This document shows, piece by piece, positions 6,921 to 14,257 of a stretch of DNA of 17,529 bases (positions are counted from its first letter, which is position 1; the number at the start of each line of letters is the position of its first letter). The DNA comes from JBECKS01 sp040235395 (GTDB taxonomy: Bacteria > Pseudomonadota > Gammaproteobacteria > Pseudomonadales > JBECKS01): positions 1 through 17,529 of the forward strand of contig JBECKS010000202.1 in NCBI GenBank assembly GCA_040235395.1, in the 5' to 3' direction. The position numbers were made by a program, and so were the translations under genes. The notes below the pieces were generated by a model that saw only the letters and a program-made list of their open reading frames with translations, made no database searches and was not told the DNA's origin.

Positions 6921-7583
6921 ATGACTGAACAGACACCGAAAACCATTTCAAACACCAAAGCGACTCTCGTGGTCGGGCTCATGTTCGCCATGTTTCTGGT
7001 TCCCTATTTCTATGTCATCTATATCTACAACACTGGCGAAATTCCAACGACCAAAACCAACGAGAAAGGCACATTCTTCAAACCCTTTATCAAGTTGCCT
7101 GAGCATGAACTGCTCGATCTGAATCAGCAAAGCTGGTCTATCAATCATATTGAAGGCAAATGGCTAATCATGAATTTCGTTAATGAGGAATGCACACAAA
7201 GCTGTCTTGAACGTATCTTCAACACTGAGCAGGCAATTGTTGCACTAACAAAAGATGAAGGACGAGTAGATCAGCTAGTTGTCATCAATCCTGAACTTGA
7301 AATCAGCGAAGATTTACAAACCCTCATCAAGCTTAGGCAATATGTACACACCGTAAGAAACAAAAGCTTGCTAGATGCGGCTGCACAACAGATTTTTTTA
7401 TCAAAGGAACAAACGAATCATGATTTATCGGGTTACGTTGCCATCATCGATCCCGAATCACAGTTATTACTTTGGTATACGCCTGAGCAATCCATTTCGG
7501 TAATCCTGCGTGACCTTAAACGTCTGTTAAAAAGTTCTGTAGCTAGTTATTCTAGCCAGACTGAAAATCCAATGCCGAACTAA
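6921..7583 (+). CDS. SCO/thioredoxin-fold-like membrane-anchored protein, oxidase assembly cluster
   Basis: This encodes 220 residues from the ATG at 6921, preceded by AAAAGG nine bases upstream; longer starts would lie within surf1. A membrane anchor spans about 15-36, followed by an extracytoplasmic domain. ECTQSC (90-95) gives C91 and C95 in the CxxxC spacing used by SCO copper chaperones, and H167 in NHDLSGYVAIIDP sits where SCO proteins carry their third copper ligand before the IDP turn. This suggests a divergent SCO-like or thiol-disulfide protein serving CuA assembly. A short unassigned gene at this place between surf1 and ctaA/ctaB is known from pseudomonads. Overall similarity to classic SCO1 is low, so copper binding is inferred from motif and context. 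Confidence 0.65.
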   Translation: MTEQTPKTISNTKATLVVGLMFAMFLVPYFYVIYIYNTGEIPTTKTNEKGTFFKPFIKLPEHELLDLNQQSWSINHIEGKWLIMNFVNEECTQSCLERIFNTEQAIVALTKDEGRVDQLVVINPELEISEDLQTLIKLRQYVHTVRNKSLLDAAAQQIFLSKEQTNHDLSGYVAIIDPESQLLLWYTPEQSISVILRDLKRLLKSSVASYSSQTENPMPN

Positions 7584-7612
7584 AAACCCTAGCTTATAGA
7601 AAGAGAGAACCA

Positions 7613-8545
7613 ATGAACGAACAAGTTCAAAGTGCAGAGGAAAGCATCGAAAGCAAAGTCGTTATTCCCTTGTGGAAACGCTATTTTGAATTAACCAAAC
7701 CAAAGGTTGTGGCGCTCATCGTTTTTACTGCAATCGTTGGCATGCTGCTATCAACAAAAGGCGCTATTCCCTGGGAAATCTTCGTGTTTGGAAACCTGGG
7801 GATTGCCCTCGCCGCCGCATCAGGTGCTGCAGTGAATCACTACGTAGATGAACAGATTGATAGACAAATGGCGCGCACCATGAACCGCCCCTTGGCTGAA
7901 GGCGATATCAGCAGGAATGCTGCCTTGATATTTGCACTCACCCTTGGCTTTGTTGGTTTGAGCATGCTTTATATCTTTACCAACACCCTTACTACGATTC
8001 TCACTTTCTTTTCTGCCATTGGCTACGCTGTGATCTACACCATCTACCTGAAACGTGCTACGCCACAGAATATTGTCTGGGGCGGTGCTGCAGGTGCTGC
8101 ACCACCCTTATTAGGCTGGGCTGCGGTAACGGGTGAAGTGCCAACAGAAGCCTTGCTGCTTTTCCTGATTATTTTTATCTGGACACCACCGCACTTCTGG
8201 GCGCTTGCCATCAAACGCGTTGAAGAATATCGCAAAGTGGATGTGCCCATGCTACCGGTAACCCACGGCATTCCTTTCACCAAACAGCATGTATTTCTTT
8301 ATACCTTAATGCTTTTTGCAGTGACCCTAATGCCTTTCGTGATTGAGATGAGCGGCTTGATTTATTTAAGTGGCGCTATCGCCCTTGGTATTGGATTCAT
8401 TGTTAGCGCATGGAAACTCTTAACTCGCGAAGACGAAGCGCAGCCCATGAAAACCTTCGCCTACTCCATTATCTATCTCTCTGCCTTATTTGCTTTCTTC
8501 CTTGCTGATCATTACGCAAGAATCTTCATTCGCTGGTTCAATTAG
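7613..8545 (+). CDS. ctaB: Protoheme IX farnesyltransferase (heme O synthase)
   Basis: This 310-residue UbiA-family prenyltransferase adds a farnesyl group to protoheme to make heme O, the substrate of CtaA. About nine membrane segments are visible. The prenyl-diphosphate site is clear: N75xxxD79xxxD83 followed by R84 and TMNRPL. The second conserved region YTIYLKR (142-148), the loop QNIVWGGAAGAAPPLLGW and the WTPPHFWALA block are all typical of CtaB/CyoE. A purine-rich stretch (AAAGAGAGAA) precedes the ATG. It is the last gene of the surf1, SCO-like, ctaB run, with 29 bases after the previous gene and a hairpin after its stop. Confidence 0.95.
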   Translation: MNEQVQSAEESIESKVVIPLWKRYFELTKPKVVALIVFTAIVGMLLSTKGAIPWEIFVFGNLGIALAAASGAAVNHYVDEQIDRQMARTMNRPLAEGDISRNAALIFALTLGFVGLSMLYIFTNTLTTILTFFSAIGYAVIYTIYLKRATPQNIVWGGAAGAAPPLLGWAAVTGEVPTEALLLFLIIFIWTPPHFWALAIKRVEEYRKVDVPMLPVTHGIPFTKQHVFLYTLMLFAVTLMPFVIEMSGLIYLSGAIALGIGFIVSAWKLLTREDEAQPMKTFAYSIIYLSALFAFFLADHYARIFIRWFN

Positions 8546-8549
8546 CACA

Positions 8550-8582
8550 GACGCTGCTCTGGCAGCGTCATTCATTTCCTGT
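8550..8582 (+). terminator. Probable terminator hairpin after ctaB
   Basis: GACGCTGC (8550-8557) pairs perfectly with GCAGCGTC (8562-8569) around a TCTG loop, six bases after the ctaB stop. The following sequence is T-rich but not a pure T-run, so termination may be partial. Confidence 0.55.
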
Positions 8583-8653
8583 TCAGTCTTAATTGACTAT
8601 AACGCCTTAAATTTTTTCGTCAGGCGAAACCCACTTCCATCTGCACTCGTGTT

Positions 8654-8669
8654 TGAATGTCTACATTCA
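8654..8669. promoter_or_regulatory. Perfect palindrome TGAATGT-CT-ACATTCA upstream of alkB
   Basis: This 7-2-7 perfect inverted repeat ends 21 bases before the alkB ATG and 10 bases before its GGAG ribosome-binding site. It is a good candidate operator for a dimeric regulator, or an RNA hairpin near the ribosome-binding site. A TTGACT at 8593-8598 upstream could be a -35 element, but I see no matching -10 at the right spacing. Confidence 0.4.
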
Positions 8670-8690
8670 GCATGAACATGGAGTTATACA

Positions 8691-10026
8691 ATGAATCAGG
8701 TAAATACACACATGAATATTGAAGACGCACCCAAAAGCTTCGATAGCAACTTGAGGGAATTTGGTTTCCTGAATTTCCTGAAAACAGAAAAAGGAAAAGA
8801 GCTACTGAAATTCCGTTTCTTTCGTGAACCTTACTGGATTGGCTACACCTCTGTTTTATCAGTTACCTTTTATGCACTTATTGCCATTCTGCTTTCGTTC
8901 ACGCCACTGGGTTTTCTTGCCATGCCTGTCGTTGCCGTACTTTTTTTTCATGCAAGTGAAAGGGATTTTCGGTTTTGTAAAAGACTACATTGATGAACAA
9001 GAAACTGAATTGAAGAAAAATCCTGGGCATGTTTATGAAACACGCCCACAAAAGTCTTTCATTGCAGGCACCTTTACAAAAGAGCAGGAAAGAAATCGTG
9101 CCGACAACTGGTACTTCGATGCTTTGGTTTACGGCTACCACTTCATTTATTTCGCAACAGCTTTGTTGTGCATGTATGCAGCCTATCGAACTGAATCCTA
9201 TATTGTAGCTATAACCCTCGCCCTGCTGTGGGGGTTTTTAACATCGTTGGTGGCAGAAAGCTGGAGCCATGAATTCATTCATCGTCGTTCACTGCATCAA
9301 CAGATGCTAGGTGCAAGTTTATGGGCAACATTTTTCTATGGCACTTTCCTGCCTGAACACACCATGGGACATCATGTTCACGTTTCCACACCGGAAGATC
9401 CTTCATCTGCACCCAAAGGCATGACACTTTATCAATTCCTGCCTCAAGCCATTCTTAAAAATCCTGTTAATGGTTTTAAACTGGAAGCAAAACGTTTAAG
9501 AGATCGTGGTTTACCTTTCTGGCATGCGCGCAACCGTTTGCTTTGGCTAACAAGTTTTTCATTTTTGTGGGCAGCGCTTTCCTATGTGCTAGGTGGTGTT
9601 TACGGTTTTACTTTCTGGGCGATTGCCACCGTCGGCAGCATTATTACCATCGAAGTTGCCAACTATGTCATGCATTACGGTTTATCACGTAAGAAAATGG
9701 CAAACGGTCGTTATGAACGCGTTTCTCCATTACATTCATGGAATGTGGAAGGACCGCTTCATATGGTGGTAATTAATTTAACGCGTCACTCAGACCACCA
9801 CGCTTTCCCCAGAAGACCCTATCAGATTCTTCGTTATTTCCCTGAAGCACCACAGCTTCCAATCAGTTACGAACGTTTAATCTTTATGGCATGGGTACCA
9901 AAATATTTTTTCAAGGTGATGGACCCGCGAGTAGATGAACACATGGAAAAACTTGAAGAGTGGAAACGAAATAATATTGATGATTATCAGGAAGTCATGA
10001 ATATTGATGGCAATACCGTTCACTAA
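8691..10026 (+). pseudogene. alkB: Alkane 1-monooxygenase (AlkB), reading frame broken by a one-base shift at a T8 run
   Basis: The first frame starts at the ATG at 8691 (GGAG seven bases upstream) and stops at 8993. The rest of the protein continues in the next frame to 10026. The switch falls at eight T in 8941-8948: removing one T gives a continuous 444-residue protein. All AlkB diiron motifs lie in the second part (numbered on the repaired protein): HEFIH at 193-197, EHTMGHH at 222-228 with TPEDPSSAPKG after it, NYVMHYG at 324-330, the HSWN block near 348, and RHSDHH at 365-370. The domain is otherwise intact, without further stops, so the break is recent, a sequence error, or bypassed by slippage. 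AlkB hydroxylates medium-chain alkanes at the terminal carbon with rubredoxin; no rubredoxin gene is in the window. It converges on the oxidase-like gene across a terminator. Confidence 0.85.
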
Positions 10027-10043
10027 TAAAAAATAAACCAAAT

Positions 10044-10071
10044 AAAAAAGGCTCCTATTGGAGCCTTTTTT
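10044..10071. terminator. Bidirectional rho-independent terminator between alkB and the oxidase-like gene
   Basis: A 12-bp perfect stem (AAAAAAGGCTCC at 10044-10055 with 10060-10071) closes a TATT loop and is flanked by A- and T-runs, so it can end transcripts from both convergent genes (stops at 10026 plus and 10093 minus). Confidence 0.9.
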
Positions 10072-10092
10072 ATTTACTGCATTCTTTAAAAT

Positions 10093-11451
10093 TTATTCCT
10101 GAATCGCTTTCCTTGCCCTGATTGATTTAATCATCACAATCATAAATAGTACGCCGGCAATCACTGCAAAACCTCCACCTGCACCCATCAGCCCCATCGG
10201 AATTTTTTCTGCCGCTGTTAATGCTTGCGCAGCCCCAGCAGTTTTTCTCTGCACACCGTAACCACCAGACCATGCTAAACCAATCACATGCATCATTTGC
10301 CCAACAAGATAAATATACATTTGCCATTTCGCCATTTTTTCATGTACAGGTGCATAGCCTAAAAATGGCATTAATAAATAGGCAAGCCCCATGAATGCCA
10401 AAGTCACACCGACAATGGAACCGTGATAATGAGCAGGAATCACCACATTCACACCTTCAATCAGAAAACCAATCACTCCCCCAGCAATAAACAGTGTTGC
10501 TGAAGACAAAAGAATTGCTTTAATCAGTGCATTCTGTTTTATCAAAGACCATGAAGTGATAAAGAGATAAGCAAGGTATAAACCTAGCGGCAAAGTCATC
10601 AGACCACCAAACTTCATTAAATTAGTAAAAGCATATCGATGCTCACCAGAAAAAATATCAAAAGCAAAATAAATTCGGAAAGCATCCAAAATCGGAATCA
10701 AAGACAGCACTGAAAGTATTAACAACTGTTTTCCAGTAATACGTGCCTGAGCACCTGCCAATAACATTAAAATCAACCATGCCAAAAGCATTAACAGGGA
10801 ATGATTAAACTGAAGTATGTGCCCAGCACCCCAGTACAGGAATTCAAAATATGACTCACCTGTTATCTCTTCTGGAATACCTCGATAGGAACTATACAAA
10901 GCCCATAGTGACACCAGACAAACAATGGATGCAAACCAGAGGCTGACGCGAATGGCATCAGGAATCTCCAGTGCGCTGAATTTTATTCGCGTAGAAATTA
11001 CGTTGATAAATAATCGAAGTGCAACGCCAGCACCAAACAAGCCCAAAGCAACAAAAAACACCGGATGCTGCAAGGTTGGAATGTAATTATTCATTAAGGG
11101 ATTGCCCACACCAAAAAAGGGACAAACCACCAATAAAACTGTGCCTGCACAAGAAAGGTAGAAGGAAAACTGTGCAAGCGGCATCAGGCTATCTTCAGCT
11201 GTTAAGGTCCATAGCACGCAGGCAAAAGACATAAACCAAATGAACACACTCAGATTCACATGAACAACCAGGGCGACATGAAAAAAATCAATAAAAGGAA
11301 TCACTTCCTGAACAGAGGGCGTGCGTGACATCACCAGAAGCACCGAGAACAGCCCTGCAGCAATAACAGCAAAAAGCCCAAGCAAGAGCCATTTCCTGGC
11401 AAGTGCTAGACTGGCTTCACTACGATCGGGAAAAATTTGTTCGATGTTCAA
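10093..11451 (-). CDS. Heme-copper oxidase subunit I homologue (cbb3/NOR-like), orphan, altered CuB site
   Basis: The 452-residue protein has about twelve membrane segments and is related to cbb3/NorB-type catalytic subunits. H64 in VVHVNLSVF matches the low-spin heme ligand, and H341/H343 in PAHYHGSIVG match the paired heme ligands of helix X. H211 in WGAGHILQFNH fits the helix VI CuB ligand. On helix VII, however, the usual HH pair reads H271-R272 (SGEHRYAFT), and the position six before it, where cbb3 oxidases carry the cross-linked tyrosine, is D265. Function as a canonical oxygen reductase is therefore doubtful; NO reductase-like or other activity is possible. No subunit II or cytochrome c gene accompanies it. 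The start is TTG at 11451, fixed by a strong AAAGGAG eight bases upstream. Confidence 0.75.
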   Translation of the reverse strand: MNIEQIFPDRSEASLALARKWLLLGLFAVIAAGLFSVLLVMSRTPSVQEVIPFIDFFHVALVVHVNLSVFIWFMSFACVLWTLTAEDSLMPLAQFSFYLSCAGTVLLVVCPFFGVGNPLMNNYIPTLQHPVFFVALGLFGAGVALRLFINVISTRIKFSALEIPDAIRVSLWFASIVCLVSLWALYSSYRGIPEEITGESYFEFLYWGAGHILQFNHSLLMLLAWLILMLLAGAQARITGKQLLILSVLSLIPILDAFRIYFAFDIFSGEHRYAFTNLMKFGGLMTLPLGLYLAYLFITSWSLIKQNALIKAILLSSATLFIAGGVIGFLIEGVNVVIPAHYHGSIVGVTLAFMGLAYLLMPFLGYAPVHEKMAKWQMYIYLVGQMMHVIGLAWSGGYGVQRKTAGAAQALTAAEKIPMGLMGAGGGFAVIAGVLFMIVMIKSIRARKAIQE

Positions 11452-11594
11452 GTGCAGACTCCTTTTTTATCGGTTTATCTATCGGTATTGCATGAAAGGC
11501 AGGAAGTATAAGCCCCTCAAGCCAAAAAAATAAGACAAGCTCATGGATAAGTTTGTAAAATAAGCACTCTCACTCACGCACTAATAACCAAACT

Positions 11595-11996
11595 ATGTAC
11601 GAAATCGTTAAATCCATTAGCTTCTGTTACGGTCACCGCCTTCTTAATTATGAGGGTCCTTGCGCTCATCTTCATGGTCACAATGCGCGTGTCGATATTC
11701 ATCTGCAAAGCAAACAACTCGACGATCGCGGCATGATTATGGATTTTTCTGATATCAAACGTGAGGTAAAAACCTGGCTTGACGATACACTCGACCACAC
11801 CATGTTGCTTGCCAAAAATGATCCCGTCATTCCCTATCTCGACCAAGCCGGCGAACGCTATTTCCTGATGGAAAAGAATCCTACAGCAGAAAATATTGCT
11901 GAATTTATTTTCAATCACCTTGAAACTTTGGGTTACCCGGTAAGCTCTGTTACCCTGTGGGAAACAGAAACCAGTTATGCGCGATTTTCAAAATGA
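11595..11996 (+). CDS. queD: 6-carboxytetrahydropterin synthase (QueD/PTPS family)
   Basis: The 133-residue protein matches the T-fold pterin synthase family. Zinc ligands H14, H27 and H29 are in place (YGHRL and AHLHGHN), the catalytic cysteine fits C23, H68 lies in LDHTML, and PTAEN (96-100) and the WETETSYARF end hold the pterin-binding glutamates. In bacteria this enzyme usually converts dihydroneopterin triphosphate to 6-carboxytetrahydropterin, the second step of queuosine synthesis; a 6-pyruvoyl-tetrahydropterin role cannot be excluded from sequence. No other queuosine gene is visible here. No good Shine-Dalgarno precedes the ATG. The stop overlaps the next start by ATGA. Confidence 0.85.
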   Translation: MYEIVKSISFCYGHRLLNYEGPCAHLHGHNARVDIHLQSKQLDDRGMIMDFSDIKREVKTWLDDTLDHTMLLAKNDPVIPYLDQAGERYFLMEKNPTAENIAEFIFNHLETLGYPVSSVTLWETETSYARFSK

Positions 11997-12415
11997 ATAT
12001 TTTTGTTTACGGCAGCCTCATGTGGAAAGATCTCTGGCAACACGAGGTTAGAAACGAATACGCTTTTAAGGATGCGCAGATAAAAGCTTATCGATGCAGG
12101 AAAGTGAAAGGAAGTTTTGAACCTGCTGCCATCCATTCGCCTAATATTGACGATAAGGAAATCGTCGAAGGGAAATTGTATCTTGAAGTTAACACCGACG
12201 ATTTAAAACGCATTGAATCCTATTACGGCAAAAACTATGTATTAATTGATGGTGTCTGTTTTGTCGGTGACAGCGAAGTGCCTATCAGCACCAAGCTTTT
12301 TGTTCTTAACACCAAATTTCGAGATTATCTTTCTGATGAAGACTGGACCAAGGAATGGTTTGAAAACAGCGCTCTTGGAGATTTCAGACGAAAAATCAAT
12401 GAAAGTCTTTTCTAG
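11993..12415 (+). CDS. Gamma-glutamylcyclotransferase-fold (AIG2-like) protein, possible active-site change
   Basis: The 140-residue protein starts at the ATG overlapping the queD stop (ATGA). MNIFVYGSLMW is the typical substrate-binding N-terminus of the GGCT/AIG2 fold, and VEGKLYLEVNTDDLKRIESY fits the central strand and helix. In active members this helix ends in a DxYEG-like motif with the catalytic glutamate; here it reads ESYYG (75-79), with Y78 where glutamate is expected by my alignment. Activity on gamma-glutamyl compounds is thus uncertain. The 4-bp overlap suggests joint translation with queD, although no functional link is known to me. Confidence 0.72.
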   Translation: MNIFVYGSLMWKDLWQHEVRNEYAFKDAQIKAYRCRKVKGSFEPAAIHSPNIDDKEIVEGKLYLEVNTDDLKRIESYYGKNYVLIDGVCFVGDSEVPISTKLFVLNTKFRDYLSDEDWTKEWFENSALGDFRRKINESLF

Positions 12416-12458
12416 TTTAGCTTTCTTAAAAGTTTTCCTAAAATAAACTTTCATCGAT
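12395..12458. repeat. Imperfect inverted repeat formed by the 3' ends of two convergent genes
   Basis: The last seven codons of the GGCT-like gene (12395-12415, ending ESLF-stop) and those of the acyl-CoA dehydrogenase on the opposite strand (12458-12438, also ending ESLF-stop) are identical at 17 of 21 bases, giving an inverted repeat with a 22-base AT-rich spacer. It could form a long hairpin that ends both transcripts; no other terminator is visible between the two genes. Confidence 0.6.
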
Positions 12459-14219
12459 ATTCATTAGCACTTCATGCCCATTCTGGATATTTTCAAACAA
12501 GGCTGCTGTTTGTGGGAATATCTTCTGAATATAAAAATCAGCGGTAAGCGTTTTTGAAAGATAGAAATCCTTATCCGTATCATTTTCTTGAATTTTCTGG
12601 TCGCAAAGCTCCACAATTCTGCACCACATGTAGGTATAAAGTACGATACCTGCAAGTTTCAAAAAATCACTCGCCGATGCACCAACCATGGCAGGATGCT
12701 CTGCTGAATTTTTCATAACCACATCAGCAGCGTTTTGTAAGCGCGCAATAGCAATACCCAGAGTGGTCTGGAATTTGCTGTTCTTCATGCTGTCTGCAAA
12801 ACTTTCCATCTCTTTAATTAATATCGAAAGATTTTTCCCCTGATTGAACACAACCTTGCGACCCATTAAATCCATTGCCTGAATACCATTAGTGCCTTCG
12901 TAAATCTGCGCAATACGCACATCACGAACCATCTGCTCCATGCCCCACTCAACAATATAACCATGACCACCAAAACAGGCTTGCGCAAGTAAACAACCCT
13001 CAAGGCCATTATCAGAAAAAAATGCTTTTGCGATGGGTGTTAACAATTCTGACAGATCCTGGGCTTGGCTTTTTCCTTCAGCATCTGCAGCGTTCTTTGC
13101 CAAATCCAGTTGCATGGCAATGTAAGCAGCCAGTGCGCGCCCCGCTTCGTTATTTGCCTTTTGTGTCAGCAACATGCGACGAACATCAGGATGCACAATG
13201 ATGGGGTCAGCCACTTTTTCCTTTTCCTTTGCTCCCATTGGTGAACGACTTTGCAAACGTTCCTTGGTGTAAGTCAGTGCATTCTGATAGGCAATTTCTC
13301 CTGCCCCCAAACCCTGAAGACCAATGGATAGGCGCTCGTAATTCATCATGGTAAACATGTAAGCCAAGCCTTGATTTTCTTCTCCCACAAGAAAACCCAC
13401 AGCTTCATCAAAATTCATTACACAGGTTGGCGAACCCTTGATACCCATTTTGTGCTCAATGGAACCTGCATTTACTGTGTTGCGCTCGCCCAGACTGCCA
13501 TCATCATTCACCATGAATTTTGGAACGATGAAAAGTGAAATACCTTTTGGACCCTTCGGCGCATCTGGTAATTTTGCCAGCACAAGATGAATGATGTTGT
13601 CACTCAAATCATGCTCGCCACCTGTAATAAAAATCTTGGTACCACTAATGCGATAAGTCCCATCTGTTTCAGGCACAGCTTTGGTTTTAATAATCCCCAA
13701 ATCCGTTCCAGCATGAGATTCCGTTAAACACATGGTACCGGCCCACTCGCCCGAATACATTTTCGGTAAATAACGTTGTTTCAACTCATCATTGGCATGC
13801 GCATTAAGTGCGAGGGTGTTACCGTTGGTTAAGGTAGGAAACAAGGCGAAGCTTGGATTGCTTGCCATCACCATTTCTTCAAAAGGCACCGTCAACATTT
13901 TAGGTAAACCCTGACCACCAAATTCAGGATTGCCTGCCAGAGATTGCCAACCGCCTTCAATAAACTGTTTATACGCTTCTGGAAAACCCTTAGGTGTTGT
14001 TACCTTGCCATTATCAAATTGACAGTGTTCGGCATCTGCCGTGTGAAACAAAGGTAACAATACATTTTCAGCAATTTTTGCACCTTCTGAAAGAATGGCC
14101 ATACAGGTTTCTTCATCCAGATCAATTTCCAGACCAAGGTCTTTCCACAATTCCTCAGCGTTAAATAATTCGAACAAAACGAATTGCATATCACGGAGTG
14201 GAGCCTGATAACTAGCCAT
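12438..14219 (-). CDS. Acyl-CoA dehydrogenase, long form (about 590 residues, with C-terminal extension)
   Basis: This encodes 593 residues of the FAD-dependent acyl-CoA dehydrogenase family, the longer type with an added C-terminal helical domain. CLTESHAGTDLG (164-175) and FITGGEHDL (197-205) are the flavin- and substrate-binding blocks, LSIGLQGLG (297-305) follows, and IYEGTNGIQ (439-447) places the catalytic base at E441. Residues from about 465 on form the extra domain. Such proteins oxidise fatty acyl-CoAs or related thioesters such as 3-methylthiopropionyl-CoA; the exact substrate cannot be told. AAAGG six bases upstream supports the ATG. It lies 38 bases downstream of waaF in the same direction, so it may be the tail of the ilvE-waaF transcript despite an unrelated role. 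Confidence 0.9.
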   Translation of the reverse strand: MASYQAPLRDMQFVLFELFNAEELWKDLGLEIDLDEETCMAILSEGAKIAENVLLPLFHTADAEHCQFDNGKVTTPKGFPEAYKQFIEGGWQSLAGNPEFGGQGLPKMLTVPFEEMVMASNPSFALFPTLTNGNTLALNAHANDELKQRYLPKMYSGEWAGTMCLTESHAGTDLGIIKTKAVPETDGTYRISGTKIFITGGEHDLSDNIIHLVLAKLPDAPKGPKGISLFIVPKFMVNDDGSLGERNTVNAGSIEHKMGIKGSPTCVMNFDEAVGFLVGEENQGLAYMFTMMNYERLSIGLQGLGAGEIAYQNALTYTKERLQSRSPMGAKEKEKVADPIIVHPDVRRMLLTQKANNEAGRALAAYIAMQLDLAKNAADAEGKSQAQDLSELLTPIAKAFFSDNGLEGCLLAQACFGGHGYIVEWGMEQMVRDVRIAQIYEGTNGIQAMDLMGRKVVFNQGKNLSILIKEMESFADSMKNSKFQTTLGIAIARLQNAADVVMKNSAEHPAMVGASASDFLKLAGIVLYTYMWCRIVELCDQKIQENDTDKDFYLSKTLTADFYIQKIFPQTAALFENIQNGHEVLMNIDESLF

Positions 14220-14257
14220 AACTTACCTTTACAAATTACTGTCGAAAAATTAAATAA

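Noticed and set aside
8824..8949. Independent start for the second AlkB frame
   Set aside because: The residues before 8950 in this frame are the out-of-frame reading of the true N-terminus, with no ribosome-binding site.
11468..11486. Direct repeat TATCGGT twice, 12 bases apart, upstream of the oxidase-like gene
   Set aside because: Seven-base repeats are common by chance and no known factor matches; kept only as a note.
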